Source: a bacterium (GTDB lineage: Bacteria > Bacillota > Clostridia > Lachnospirales > Lachnospiraceae). From it: 64,000 nt of DNA. The translations under genes and the position numbers were made by a program. This document shows, piece by piece, positions 55,441 through 63,963 of the stretch. The DNA lies in NCBI GenBank assembly GCA_030539165.1, contig JAUNSO010000001.1:35286-99285 (forward strand), written 5' to 3'. The notes under the pieces are model-generated. The model was not told the origin of the DNA. It searched no databases and saw nothing but the letters and a program-made list of their open reading frames with translations. Each line of letters begins with the position of its first letter. Within the stretch, counting starts at the first letter, position 1.

Positions 55441-55466
55441 GATATAATGTCGCCAGACATTATATC
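55441..55466. repeat. Perfect 11-bp inverted repeat upstream of the sirtuin-like gene
   Basis: GATATAATGTC, GCCA spacer, GACATTATATC. It contains a TATAAT on each strand and lies 25 bp upstream of the sirtuin-like start. It could be an operator over a -10 or a hairpin in the leader. Confidence 0.75.
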
Positions 55467-55514
55467 AGCGCATGCTTTGGTGCGCTTAAATTATCATGTG
55501 CGAAGCACTTGATA
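55467..55514. repeat. Two further inverted repeats next to the 11-bp repeat
   Basis: AGCGCA-N8-TGCGCT spans 55467-55486 directly beside the first repeat. TATCATGTGC-GAA-GCACTTGATA spans 55492-55514 with one mismatch in 10-bp arms. Together with 55441-55466 they make three palindromes in 75 bp. Confidence 0.6.
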
Positions 55515-55626
55515 TGTATAGCTACTCCATCATTTCTATTTTAAGTACAATTCAATCCATTGTCAACGAAATTAGTAAAATATAAAAAAATATGTCATTC
55601 TGTCGAAAACATTCTCACAATTCCCC

Positions 55627-55655
55627 TTGAATTATAGACATAGATTGTGTAAAAT
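55627..55655 (+). promoter_or_regulatory. Promoter of the DUF1292 gene
   Basis: TTGAAT (55627-55632) and TAAAAT (55650-55655) are separated by 17 bp, giving a leader of about 45 nt before the ATG at 55709. Confidence 0.6.
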
Positions 55656-55708
55656 ATGATTAGCAAAATCTTTACACAGATAAAATTTCCGCCTTGAAAG
55701 GAGTCCTT

Positions 55709-56038
55709 ATGGATAAACAAGAAAATACACCTGTATCAGACATCGAACAAGATGAAGAAATGACCGTTGAACTCGAGTTAGATGACGGCACCAAAGTCAA
55801 CTGTGCCATCATTACGATTCTGACAGTTGCCGAGAAAGATTATATCGCACTTCTCCCCATGGATGAAAATGGAGAAAGCACTGACGGAGAAGTTTGGTTC
55901 TATGAATATGATGAGGATGAAAATGATGTCAATGCAGAGCCCACTCTGACCTACATCGAAGACGATGCTGTCTATGAAGCCGTGGCTGATGCTTTTGACG
56001 AATTCCTCGATAATGAAGAATTTGATGCTCCTGAGTGA
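55709..56038 (+). CDS. DUF1292 small acidic protein
   Basis: The 109-residue acidic protein matches DUF1292: MTVELELDDGTKVNCAIITILTVAEKDYIALLP, then GEVWFYEYDED and the C-terminal YEAVADAFDEFLDN. The family is common in Firmicutes and has no known function; in many genomes it lies beside ruvX and mtaB-type genes, which is not the case here. The ATG has GAAAGGAG 5 nt upstream; an in-frame ATG 15 bp earlier overlaps that site. It is a lone plus-strand gene divergent from the sirtuin-like gene and followed by the 512-bp repeat region. Confidence 0.9.
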   Translation: MDKQENTPVSDIEQDEEMTVELELDDGTKVNCAIITILTVAEKDYIALLPMDENGESTDGEVWFYEYDEDENDVNAEPTLTYIEDDAVYEAVADAFDEFLDNEEFDAPE

Positions 56039-56065
56039 TTTTATGCATTATTTTTTAAAGTGTAC

Positions 56066-56289
56066 GCAAGCAAGAAGAACATTTGGATTATGTTCAGGGT
56101 TCCGAGAATAAGTAACACTAAGCATTCCGGATTATTTTAGGCAGTGAACGCAACCGAGGCAAATTCGCAATCCATTGCTCAGTTGCCTCTTCCCGAAACA
56201 TCGTGTTTCGGGATTGCTGAAATCGCACGGAATACTAAGTGTTTCTAATTCTCTCCAATTCACATAATCCAAATGTTCTTCTTTCTTGC
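56066..56289. repeat. 224-bp element with 28-bp imperfect terminal inverted repeats
   Basis: The ends 56066-56093 and 56262-56289 are inverted copies matching at 27 of 28 positions. A second inner pair (AACACT...ATTCCG, 56114-56129 and 56228-56243) matches 14 of 16. In the centre lie CCCGAAACA-TCG-TGTTTCGGG (56192-56212) and GCAATCC/GGATTGC and GAGGCAA/TTGCCTC pairs. The whole can fold into one long branched hairpin. It resembles a MITE-like element or a structured RNA; no clear target duplication or coding capacity is seen. Confidence 0.7.
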
Positions 56290-56364
56290 TGTCTATGGAA
56301 ACATATCATAAAACACTCATTAGAATGATTCATAAAAAATTCAATAAAGTGATGCCTAAATCGA

Positions 56365-56524
56365 AGAATCCGGATATGGACTGTATGCATGATTGCTGAG
56401 GTCAAGCCAAAGGAGTCTGAAAACACACAGGGACATGGAAGCCAATCTTCCATGTCCCTGTGCTTGTGGTTGAAGAGGACGACGCGTCGAAGCCAATCAT
56501 GCATACAGTCCATATCCGGATTCT
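56365..56524. repeat. 160-bp element with perfect 31-bp inverted repeats and an inner hairpin
   Basis: 56365-56395 and 56494-56524 are exact 31-bp inverted copies. Between them lies a perfect 16-bp stem (56426-56441 and 56447-56462) with loop CCAAT. It lies between the convergent DUF1292 and amidohydrolase genes, just after the amidohydrolase stop. A T-run does not follow on the minus strand, so it is not a standard terminator. The rest of 56039-56550 shows no gene I can support. Confidence 0.75.
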
Positions 56525-56550
56525 GACCGTCTTTCAGCCATTTTTATAAA

Positions 56551-57825
56551 TCATTTCTTAAGTCGATCCATTACTTCGTTTGATTTTCTGTATACTTCCT
56601 CTGGATCAACACCGATATTGTAAACTCCATTTTCGTATAAAATCTTCCCATGGATCATTGTCATTTTGATGTTCTGCTTACTTCCGCTGTATACAATATT
56701 TTTCACGATGTTGTTCAATGGCTGCATATTCGGTTGGTGCAGATCAATCATGATTACGTCAGCCAGTTTGCCTTCGGCAAGTACATCACAGTCGCTAAGT
56801 CCCATAGCCTTTGCTCCGCCGACTGTAGCCATCTCAAGTACCTGAATGGCATCTACAGCCGCCGCATTTTTCGTCTGCAGCTTTGCAAGTCCTGTTACAA
56901 GGAACATTTCGCGGAACATATCCAGACAATTGTTGCTGGAAGGGCCATCTGTACCAATTGCAACATTTAAGCCTGCATCCAGGAATTTCTGAATCGGCGC
57001 AATACCGCTTGCAAGCTTTGTATTAGAACCGGGATTCGTTACGACCGTCATATTTCTCTTTTTGAAGATTTCAATGTCCTCATCATTAAAATGAACACAG
57101 TGATATCCGCCTCCGCCATAATCAAACATTCCAAGGGAATCCAGGAATTTTGTAGGTGTCATACCATAACGTTCGATACAGCCCCGGGTCTCCTCCACTG
57201 TTTCAGAATTATGAGTAAAAATCGGTGCCTGATATTTATGTGCCAGTGCAGCAATCTGTTCTAACAACTCCTTCGTACACGTATATTCTGCGTGAAATCC
57301 AAGTGTAAAGCTGGTCAGAGGATTGCCGTCATTTAATTTTAAGAATCTCTCTTCTAATACTTCTATAGTCGGACCAAACTTATTAATTCCACTGGTTTGA
57401 ACCAATCTCATTCCTGTATCCTGACATGCCTTCGCGATGGCTTCCGGCTCCAGATACATTTCATAGATTGAAGTGATACCGCTTGTCAGGTATTCCATCA
57501 CTGCCAGTCTTGTCAGTTCATAGACATCCTCCGGCTTCATCTTGCCTTCAATCGGGAATATCTGCTGCTCAAGCCATTCTAACAGAGGTAGATCATCTGC
57601 AAGTGATCTCATACCTGTCATAGCAGAATGTGTATGTGCATTTTTAAATCCAGGCATCAGAACATTTCCTTTGGCATCAATCTCTTTGTCCCACTTCACA
57701 GAGGATGCATCTTTTGCCTCTCCGACATACGTGATTTTCTCATTCTGTACCCAGAGTTCTCCCATGAATAATTCACGGTTCTTTTCCATGGTCAGAATTC
57801 TTGCATTATAAAATCTGATATTCAT
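56551..57825 (-). CDS. Amidohydrolase, TRZ/ATZ (MtaD/chlorohydrolase) family nucleoside deaminase-like
   Basis: The 424-residue metal hydrolase has the family signatures: VLMPGFKNAHTHSAMTGMR with HTH at 64-66, FHAEYTCTKELL, THNSETVEE and GTDGPSSNNCLDMF. Relatives deaminate S-adenosylhomocysteine, 5'-methylthioadenosine, adenosine or guanine. Being the last gene of a nucleoside uptake and salvage cluster, an adenosine-type or 5'-deoxyadenosine-type deaminase is the best guess, but substrate is inference. It is 36 bp after cdd. A 31-bp perfect inverted repeat begins 27 bp after its stop. Confidence 0.85.
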   Translation of the reverse strand: MNIRFYNARILTMEKNRELFMGELWVQNEKITYVGEAKDASSVKWDKEIDAKGNVLMPGFKNAHTHSAMTGMRSLADDLPLLEWLEQQIFPIEGKMKPEDVYELTRLAVMEYLTSGITSIYEMYLEPEAIAKACQDTGMRLVQTSGINKFGPTIEVLEERFLKLNDGNPLTSFTLGFHAEYTCTKELLEQIAALAHKYQAPIFTHNSETVEETRGCIERYGMTPTKFLDSLGMFDYGGGGYHCVHFNDEDIEIFKKRNMTVVTNPGSNTKLASGIAPIQKFLDAGLNVAIGTDGPSSNNCLDMFREMFLVTGLAKLQTKNAAAVDAIQVLEMATVGGAKAMGLSDCDVLAEGKLADVIMIDLHQPNMQPLNNIVKNIVYSGSKQNIKMTMIHGKILYENGVYNIGVDPEEVYRKSNEVMDRLKK

Positions 57826-57861
57826 TCATTTTCTCCTATATGATTCTTTTGTCCTTCATCC

Positions 57862-58269
57862 TTACAGATTGAAAGGTCCGAAGCCCTCAGGCAGTAATTG
57901 TTCCAGTGTATACTTTTTATAATCCTGTTCAGATTCTGCGGTTATAATCATAAATTCTGCCGGATGACAGAACTCCATCATGACCTGTCTGCACACACCG
58001 CAAGGAAAAGCATATCCATCTATCTGTCCGTCATATCCTCCGATAATTGCAATCGCACAAAATTCACGTTCTCCTTCACTGACAGCCTTGAAGAAAGCAG
58101 TTCTTTCAGCGCAGTTGGACGGCCCGTATGCTGCATTCTCAATATTACATCCGTGATAAATCGTTCCGCTCTTACCAAGAAGTGCAGCGCCTACCTTGAA
58201 TTTTGAATAAGGTGCATAGGCAGCCTCTCTTGCCTGTAATGCTTCTCTGATTAATACGATATCATCCAT
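57862..58269 (-). CDS. cdd: Cytidine deaminase
   Basis: Cdd converts cytidine and deoxycytidine to uridine and deoxyuridine. The 135-residue zinc enzyme has AYAPYSKFKVGAALLGKSG, the active-site GCNIENAAYGPSNCAERTAFFKA (Cys and the catalytic Glu) and PCGVCRQVMMEF (zinc Cys pair). Length fits the homotetrameric class. It lies 11 bp after the permease gene, within the nucleoside cluster, so its products can feed the phosphorylases. Confidence 0.97.
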   Translation of the reverse strand: MDDIVLIREALQAREAAYAPYSKFKVGAALLGKSGTIYHGCNIENAAYGPSNCAERTAFFKAVSEGEREFCAIAIIGGYDGQIDGYAFPCGVCRQVMMEFCHPAEFMIITAESEQDYKKYTLEQLLPEGFGPFNL

Positions 58270-58280
58270 ATACTGCTCTC

Positions 58281-59234
58281 CTATCTTGCGCCCTGATCAA
58301 AGGGAACACCTGAAGCACGCGGTGCCTGTGAATTCTTAGAGGTAAAAATCAATACAACCAGTGTTGCAACATAAGGAATCATTTTATAGAAATAGCTTGG
58401 TATTCCAAGGGCATTCAGGAACGGTATTCCTGAATAAGCTGCCGAAACCGCCTTCAGACATCCAAAAAATAATGAAGCATATAGTATTTTGATCGGTTTC
58501 CACTGTCCAAATATCAGCACGGCTAACGCCAAGAATCCATAGCCTGACACCGTGGCATTAAAGTTTGTGGATGTTGGCACTACATAGACAAGTCCTCCCA
58601 ACCCGGCTAATGCGCCAGAAATAATAACACCTGCATACTGCATCCTGTAAACATTAATGCCTGCGGCATCAGCTGCCTGCGGATGTTCCCCGCACGCTCT
58701 TAAACGTAGGCCGAATCTCGTTTTATATAGTACGATTGTTGACACGATCAATACAATGATGCCTATATACGTTGTGATATAGGTATTTGCAAACAGTAAC
58801 TGTCCAAGAACCGGAATCCTGCCAAGGACAGGAACACTCGTGATCCTAAACGTATTGTTAAATTCCACCTGCTGTACACCCTGTATGATACGTGCAATAA
58901 AGATTGCGAATGCAGGTGCAAACATATTCAGAGCCGTACCGCTGATGACCTGATCTGCCTTCATATTAATGGCAGCATATGCATGCGGCAGGGAAAAAAT
59001 CACGCCGGTCAGCATTGCGATCAGAATCGCCAGAATCAACTGCAGCTGTCCACTCATAAAATCCCCTGTGATATTTAGAAACAGAATACTCACAAAGGCT
59101 CCCATTGTCATGACACCCTCTAATGCAATATTGACAATACCGGAACGTTCTGAGAACATACCTCCCAAAGCAACGATCAGCAGAGGGATTGTAAAGAACA
59201 TTGTCTGTTGAAAGATAAAATAGATCACATCCAT
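58281..59234 (-). CDS. Nucleoside ABC transporter permease (NupQ/YufQ-like)
   Basis: The 317-residue permease of the BMP-type (branched-chain-like) family has about eight membrane helices and the block MFSERSGIVNIALEGVMTMGAF near 27, RLRACGEHPQAADAAGINVYRMQYAGVIISGALAGLGG near 175 and YGFLALAVLIFGQWKP. These match NupQ-type permeases, which import nucleosides such as guanosine. It is paired with the next permease, one base apart, and served by the double ATPase and BMP lipoprotein in the same unit. Confidence 0.9.
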   Translation of the reverse strand: MDVIYFIFQQTMFFTIPLLIVALGGMFSERSGIVNIALEGVMTMGAFVSILFLNITGDFMSGQLQLILAILIAMLTGVIFSLPHAYAAINMKADQVISGTALNMFAPAFAIFIARIIQGVQQVEFNNTFRITSVPVLGRIPVLGQLLFANTYITTYIGIIVLIVSTIVLYKTRFGLRLRACGEHPQAADAAGINVYRMQYAGVIISGALAGLGGLVYVVPTSTNFNATVSGYGFLALAVLIFGQWKPIKILYASLFFGCLKAVSAAYSGIPFLNALGIPSYFYKMIPYVATLVVLIFTSKNSQAPRASGVPFDQGAR

Positions 59235-59235
59235 C

Positions 59236-60369
59236 CTACACGCCCTCCTTTCGTGCTGCTTCTTTTTCTTCTTTTTTCTCCTGTTTTTCCAACTTGAAAA
59301 CCTGATATTTCACGATCAGCATTTTTACCATCAGAGCAAATGCACTGAAGTAAATGATAACCGCTACAATGATATCAATGATCTCCGTTGAAAACTCAAA
59401 TAGCTGCAGATAAAAGCCACCGGTTGTCAGGTACGCAATGAAAATACCTGCTAACAGCACAGAAAGTGGATTGCTGAGTCCCAGAAGTGCAACTGAAATT
59501 CCTGTATATCCTTCTGAACCTAATACATCCACGATCTCGATATGCTTTCCGCTGCCTGCAAGATACAGCAGTCCTCCTGCCAGTCCTGAAATGGCACCTG
59601 CAATCATCATGGATAGAATAATGCTTTTCTTCTCATTGATGCCTGCGTATTTACTTGCATCTTTATTATAACCGACTGCCTTCAGTTCATAACCGAATGT
59701 TGTCTTATTTAAAATGATATGAATCAGAATGACAACAATAATCGCGATAATGATTCCACCGTTCAGACTGGAGCCTGCAAAGATTTTGTCCATTCCCATT
59801 TTAGGAATCTGCGCTGTCACAGCAACATTATTGGATTCATTTCGCAGATTATTAAATAATGGAGTATATGTTTTCGTTGTATAATTGACCAGATAAAGTC
59901 CTATGTAGTTCATCATAATAGATGAAATGACTTCATTTACATTAAAAACAGCTTTTAAAATACCGGGTACAAATCCCCATAAAGCTCCCATAATGATCGC
60001 TGCCAGCAATGCAACGATCCAGTGCACACCACCGAGTGAAGTCCACATAATGCCCACATAGACTGCCCCGAATGCCCCGACAATAAACTGTCCCGGTGCA
60101 CCAATGTTAAATAATCCTGTTTTAAATGCAAATCCAACGGATAAACCTGTCAGAATGATGGGTGTTGCATAGTAAAATACCTGTCCGATTCCTTTGATTC
60201 CGTGTGTCAGAGCACCTGTCAGAATCGTGAAAAAGCCAGGTACTGCCTGTGCAGGATTGGATAACAGCAGAATGATAAAACCAAAGATCAGTCCAATAAA
60301 GATGGCAAAAACAGAAGATGCCAGTCCCATTGTTCCGGACAGATTCTTTTTCTTTTTTGGATTACTCAT
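59236..60369 (-). CDS. Nucleoside ABC transporter permease (NupP/YufP-like)
   Basis: The start at 60369 (GAAGGAGG 9 nt upstream) overlaps the ATPase stop by 8 nt and gives 377 residues; the longer frame is not needed. The protein has about nine membrane helices, with GLSVGFAFKTGLFNIGAPGQFIVGAFGA near 75 and ELKAVGYNKDASKYAGINEKKSIILSMMIAGAISGLAGG, typical of NupP-type permeases. A charged cytoplasmic tail rich in Lys and Glu ends it. It forms the transport channel with the 58281 permease. Confidence 0.9.
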   Translation of the reverse strand: MSNPKKKKNLSGTMGLASSVFAIFIGLIFGFIILLLSNPAQAVPGFFTILTGALTHGIKGIGQVFYYATPIILTGLSVGFAFKTGLFNIGAPGQFIVGAFGAVYVGIMWTSLGGVHWIVALLAAIIMGALWGFVPGILKAVFNVNEVISSIMMNYIGLYLVNYTTKTYTPLFNNLRNESNNVAVTAQIPKMGMDKIFAGSSLNGGIIIAIIVVILIHIILNKTTFGYELKAVGYNKDASKYAGINEKKSIILSMMIAGAISGLAGGLLYLAGSGKHIEIVDVLGSEGYTGISVALLGLSNPLSVLLAGIFIAYLTTGGFYLQLFEFSTEIIDIIVAVIIYFSAFALMVKMLIVKYQVFKLEKQEKKEEKEAARKEGV

Positions 60370-61900
60370 GTTTGCCGCCCTCCTTCTTTGAACCTGCCAT
60401 ATACAGACCAAGCTCCTGTACTGTAATCTTCTTAGGATCCAGATCAGCTACAATACAGCCTTCATGCATCACTAATATCCTGTCACTCAGATTCATGACC
60501 TCATCCAGCTCCAGTGAAATCACAAGAATGGCTTTTCCTTCATCTCTTTGCTTGATCAGTTCCTTGTGTATATACTCTATGGCACCCACATCGAGACCTC
60601 TCGTCGGCTGTACCGCGAGCAGGATCTGAGGGTCACGACTCAGCTCTCTTGCTACGATTGCTTTTTGCTGATTTCCACCTGACATAGCACGCGCCCTTGT
60701 CAGTGGTCCCTGTCCACTACGGATATCATATTTTTGAATCAGGGATTCCGCATATTCGTAAATTTTATCATTTTTCATAAATCCCATGTGTTCAAACTGG
60801 GGATCAAAGTATTGCTGGAGTACAAGGTTATATGCAAGATCATAATCCAGTACCAGACCATGTTTGTGTCTGTCTTCCGGAATGTGTGACAATCCATGTG
60901 TATTCTTGTATCGAATGCTTTTCTTTGTGACATCCTCACCGTTGATCAGGACTTTACCGTTGCTCATATTTCCAAGTCCTGTAATGGCATGTACCAGCTC
61001 TGTCTGTCCATTTCCGTCAATTCCTGCAATACAGACGATTTCACCCCTTCGTACCTGAAAGCTTGCATCATTCACTACATTTTTGGTATGTCCCTCATGC
61101 TCTGACTTCACGGTCAGATGCTCAACCTCTAAGACTACATCTGTCGGATGAGCCTCATCCTTTTCCACTGTCAGGTTGACCTCTCTCCCGACCATCATCT
61201 CGGACATCTGCTTGAGATCCACATCCTCAACATTCACTGTTCCGATATATTTACCACGGCGCAGAACCGTACATCTGTCTGCAACCTGTTTGATTTCGTT
61301 TAATTTATGGGTGATGAACAGAATGGATTTGCCTTCTGCCGCAAGTCCCTTCATGATATGCATCAGTTCATCTATTTCCTGAGGAGTCAGAACCGCAGTC
61401 GGTTCATCAAAAATCAGGATTTCATTATCCCTGTACAGCATTTTTAATATTTCAACACGCTGCTGCATGCCGACCGTAATGTCTTCAATCAATGCATCAG
61501 GATCAACGAGAAGGTTATATTTCTCGCTCAGCATGACAACCTTTTTACGTGCTTCATCCATCTTCAGCATACCATGCTCCACTGTTTCCATGCCAAGCAC
61601 GATATTTTGCAGTACCGTAAAGTTATGTACCAGTTTAAAATGCTGGTGTACCATTCCGATTCCATATCGATTTGCATCCAGAGGACCCATAATCTTGATT
61701 TCTTCGCCTCTGATCTTTATAATTCCTTTTTCGGGCTTATACAGGCCAAATAAAACGCTCATCAGTGTTGATTTGCCTGCTCCGTTTTCACCAAGAAATG
61801 CATGAATTTCTCCCGGTTTAATCTGCAGCGTGATGTCATCATTTGCTATGATTCCCGGGAATTCCTTTGTAATGTTCAACATCTCAACGATATATTCCAT
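60362..61900 (-). CDS. Nucleoside ABC transporter double ATPase (NupO/YufO-like)
   Basis: The start at 61900 has GGGGG 5 nt upstream and gives 512 residues; the upstream frame has no site. Two fused ABC domains are present. The first has FLGENGAGKSTLMSVL, the signature-like VGMQQRVEILK and IFDEPTAVLTPQE. The second has an altered Walker A (GIDGNGQTELVHAI) and MSGGNQQKAIVAREL, which is normal for this ribose/galactose-like class. It powers the two permeases. A hairpin terminator separates it from bmpA, which would lower its level relative to the binding protein. Confidence 0.93.
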   Translation of the reverse strand: MEYIVEMLNITKEFPGIIANDDITLQIKPGEIHAFLGENGAGKSTLMSVLFGLYKPEKGIIKIRGEEIKIMGPLDANRYGIGMVHQHFKLVHNFTVLQNIVLGMETVEHGMLKMDEARKKVVMLSEKYNLLVDPDALIEDITVGMQQRVEILKMLYRDNEILIFDEPTAVLTPQEIDELMHIMKGLAAEGKSILFITHKLNEIKQVADRCTVLRRGKYIGTVNVEDVDLKQMSEMMVGREVNLTVEKDEAHPTDVVLEVEHLTVKSEHEGHTKNVVNDASFQVRRGEIVCIAGIDGNGQTELVHAITGLGNMSNGKVLINGEDVTKKSIRYKNTHGLSHIPEDRHKHGLVLDYDLAYNLVLQQYFDPQFEHMGFMKNDKIYEYAESLIQKYDIRSGQGPLTRARAMSGGNQQKAIVARELSRDPQILLAVQPTRGLDVGAIEYIHKELIKQRDEGKAILVISLELDEVMNLSDRILVMHEGCIVADLDPKKITVQELGLYMAGSKKEGGKHE

Positions 61901-61928
61901 AGTATCCCCCAATTCCAGAGAATAGAAA

Positions 61929-61960
61929 GGGGTGCGAAACCGCACCCCACTCTATTTAAC
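61929..61960 (-). terminator. Intra-operon hairpin between bmpA and the ATPase gene
   Basis: On the minus strand GGGGTGCG (61948-61941), loop GTTT and CGCACCCC (61936-61929) make a perfect 8-bp stem followed by TTTCTATTCTC. A partial terminator or mRNA stabiliser here would keep the binding protein in excess. Confidence 0.7.
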
Positions 61961-61972
61961 TGATAGTCTTGA

Positions 61973-63058
61973 TTACTCTACGTATGTAACTGTAGTCTTA
62001 TTTAAGGTCAGATCTGCTGTAGAACCATCATCTGTTGAATTGTATAATGAGATGGAACCGTCAACAAGTTTTGCAAAGATTGCATCATAATCTGCCTGTG
62101 TGAATTTAGCGAATTTAGATGCTGACATAGGAAGACCTACACCATTGTTTGCTGCTGTAAATACTGATGTTGTTCCACCAGGGAATGTGTTGTCATAGAA
62201 AGCCTTAACTCCATCATATACAGAGTTGGAAAGCTCTTTCATAGCAGATGTAATAACTGTTGCTGACTCACTGCTCTGATCAACGTCAACACCGATTACC
62301 TTTGTTCCTGCATCTTCTGCTGCAGCCATTACAGAGTTACCAACTGCGCCGCCGCATCCAAATACGATTTCAGTTCCGTTCTGGAACCATGAAGCTGCCA
62401 TAGCCTGTGCTTCCGGAGTAGCTGCAAAAGCACCTGTGTAATTGTACATTACTTCAACATCAACGCCTAATTCTTCTGCTGCTGCATCAGCGCCCTGTAC
62501 ATAACCGTAACCATAACGGATAACTGCAGGTACTGCCATACCACCCATGAATCCAAGCTTTGTATAGCCTTCTTTAACTGCTGCATAGCCTGCAAGGAAA
62601 CCTGCCTGATCTTCCTGGAACAGGATAGGCATTACATTATCACCTGTTTTGTAGGTTGAGTAATCTGCATTGTGAGGCTCACCATCTAACAGGATGAACT
62701 TTACATCAGGATATGTATCCTGTGCAATAAATACAGGCTCTTCAAATAAGTATCCGGGACATACAACAAGCTTTGCACCGCCTTCTACAGCAAGACCGAT
62801 TGTCTCGATGTAAGAATCTGTTGTAGCCTCCTGTGGCTGATAATACTTGTAGGAAATACCTTTCTCCTCAGCGTACTTCTTCAGACCTTCCCATGCACCC
62901 TGATTAAATGACTTGTCATCAATTGTTCCAAGGTCAGTTACCAGAGCCAGCTCTGCCTTACCGTCAGTTGTTGCAGAAGTATTCTTTCCACCACAGCCTA
63001 CAAGTAATGATGCAACCATCGTTACACACAGTAAAGCACTCAATAATTTCTTTTTCAT
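61973..63058 (-). CDS. bmpA: BMP-family nucleoside-binding lipoprotein
   Basis: The 361-residue protein has a lipoprotein signal with lipobox LLVGC (Cys about 22), then the BMP (basic membrane protein) domain: ALVTDLGTIDDKSFNQGAWEGLKKYAEEKG near 37, AGYAAVKEGYTKLGFMGGMAVPAVIRYGYGYVQGADAAA near 155 and ETVFGCGGAVGNSVMAAAE-like ligand region. Family members bind purine nucleosides. AGGAGG precedes the ATG. It has its own promoter (63104-63132) after punA. Confidence 0.93.
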   Translation of the reverse strand: MKKKLLSALLCVTMVASLLVGCGGKNTSATTDGKAELALVTDLGTIDDKSFNQGAWEGLKKYAEEKGISYKYYQPQEATTDSYIETIGLAVEGGAKLVVCPGYLFEEPVFIAQDTYPDVKFILLDGEPHNADYSTYKTGDNVMPILFQEDQAGFLAGYAAVKEGYTKLGFMGGMAVPAVIRYGYGYVQGADAAAEELGVDVEVMYNYTGAFAATPEAQAMAASWFQNGTEIVFGCGGAVGNSVMAAAEDAGTKVIGVDVDQSSESATVITSAMKELSNSVYDGVKAFYDNTFPGGTTSVFTAANNGVGLPMSASKFAKFTQADYDAIFAKLVDGSISLYNSTDDGSTADLTLNKTTVTYVE

Positions 63059-63103
63059 CTTTTTTCCTCCTAAAAAATATTGTACTTACCAAACTACTTT
63101 TTT

Positions 63104-63132
63104 ATTTTAACACAATATCTTGTATTTTACAA
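63104..63132 (-). promoter_or_regulatory. Promoter of bmpA and the nucleoside ABC genes
   Basis: On the minus strand TTGTAA (63132-63127) and TAAAAT (63109-63104) are 17 bp apart; TTGTA-AAA-TACAA is a small inverted repeat over the -35. The leader would be about 40 nt. This lets the transporter be expressed apart from punA. Confidence 0.5.
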
Positions 63133-63141
63133 TCTCTTTCG

Positions 63142-63963
63142 TCAAAATCTTGTAATCGCTTCCGTAACAAGCTTTTTGAATAACGGAGCCGCCTGATTGG
63201 CTGCTTCCTGTACCTCTTCGTGTGTCAAAGGAGTCGGTGATAATCCGGCTGCCAGATTACATACACATGAAATGCCACAGATCTTCATACCCATATGATT
63301 TGCTGCTATGGCCTCCACAACCGTACTCATACCGACTGCATCCACTCCCAGCTTTCCGAGGAGTCTGATTTCAGCAGATGCCTCAAAGGACGGGCCTGTC
63401 AGCTGTGCATAAACGCCTTCCTGCAGCTTGATATTCAGATCCTTTGCCGCTTTTCTGATCGTATCCTGCAGGCCTTTATCATACACTGAACTCATATCAG
63501 GGAATCTGGTGCCCAGTTCATCAATATTCGGACCGATCAGGGGATTGGGTGCAAAGACAGATACATGATCGGTGATCAGCATAAAGTCTCCCGCTCCGAA
63601 ATCTGTATTGATACCGCCGGATGCATTTGTCAGGAACAGTGTTTTTGCTCCCATCATCTTCATGAGCCTTGTAGGCAGAACCACATCAGAAATCGGATAG
63701 CCTTCATAATAATGTACACGTCCCTTCATGCAAACAACCGGAACATCCTTCACATATCCGAATATAAACTGCCCTGCATGACCCGGTACTGTAGATACCG
63801 GAAATCCTTCAATTTCATGATAATCCAGAGTCGCTTCGACCTTGATATCATTTGCATAATCTCCGAGTCCGGAGCCTAATACCAGCGCTACCTCAGGCTT
63901 AAAATCAATTTTTTTCTGAAAACTCTCATAGCATTTTAACAACTTAGAATAAACCTCGTTCAT
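63142..63963 (-). CDS. punA: Purine nucleoside phosphorylase
   Basis: PunA cleaves inosine and guanosine with phosphate to base and ribose 1-phosphate. The protein (about 273 residues) has VALVLGSGLGDYA (phosphate loop), STVPGHAGQFIFGYV, GRVHYYEGY, LTNASGGIN and the base-pocket ASAEIR and CVCNLAAG with the conserved Glu and Asn. It belongs to the trimeric (low molecular mass) class. The start is ATG at 63963, or GTG directly before it; AGGAGG is 9 or 6 nt upstream respectively. It is first in the nucleoside salvage cluster in this window; what lies upstream is not visible. Confidence 0.95.
   Translation of the reverse strand: MNEVYSKLLKCYESFQKKIDFKPEVALVLGSGLGDYANDIKVEATLDYHEIEGFPVSTVPGHAGQFIFGYVKDVPVVCMKGRVHYYEGYPISDVVLPTRLMKMMGAKTLFLTNASGGINTDFGAGDFMLITDHVSVFAPNPLIGPNIDELGTRFPDMSSVYDKGLQDTIRKAAKDLNIKLQEGVYAQLTGPSFEASAEIRLLGKLGVDAVGMSTVVEAIAANHMGMKICGISCVCNLAAGLSPTPLTHEEVQEAANQAAPLFKKLVTEAITRF

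Noticed and set aside
56235..56513. Minus-strand 92-codon open frame
   Set aside because: It runs through both foldback elements, has no ribosome site and no recognisable protein pattern; its sequence is dictated by the palindromes.
55000..57000. CRISPR array or phage attachment site in the repeat-rich region
   Set aside because: Repeats are inverted pairs, not regularly spaced direct repeats; no cas, integrase or tRNA gene is present.
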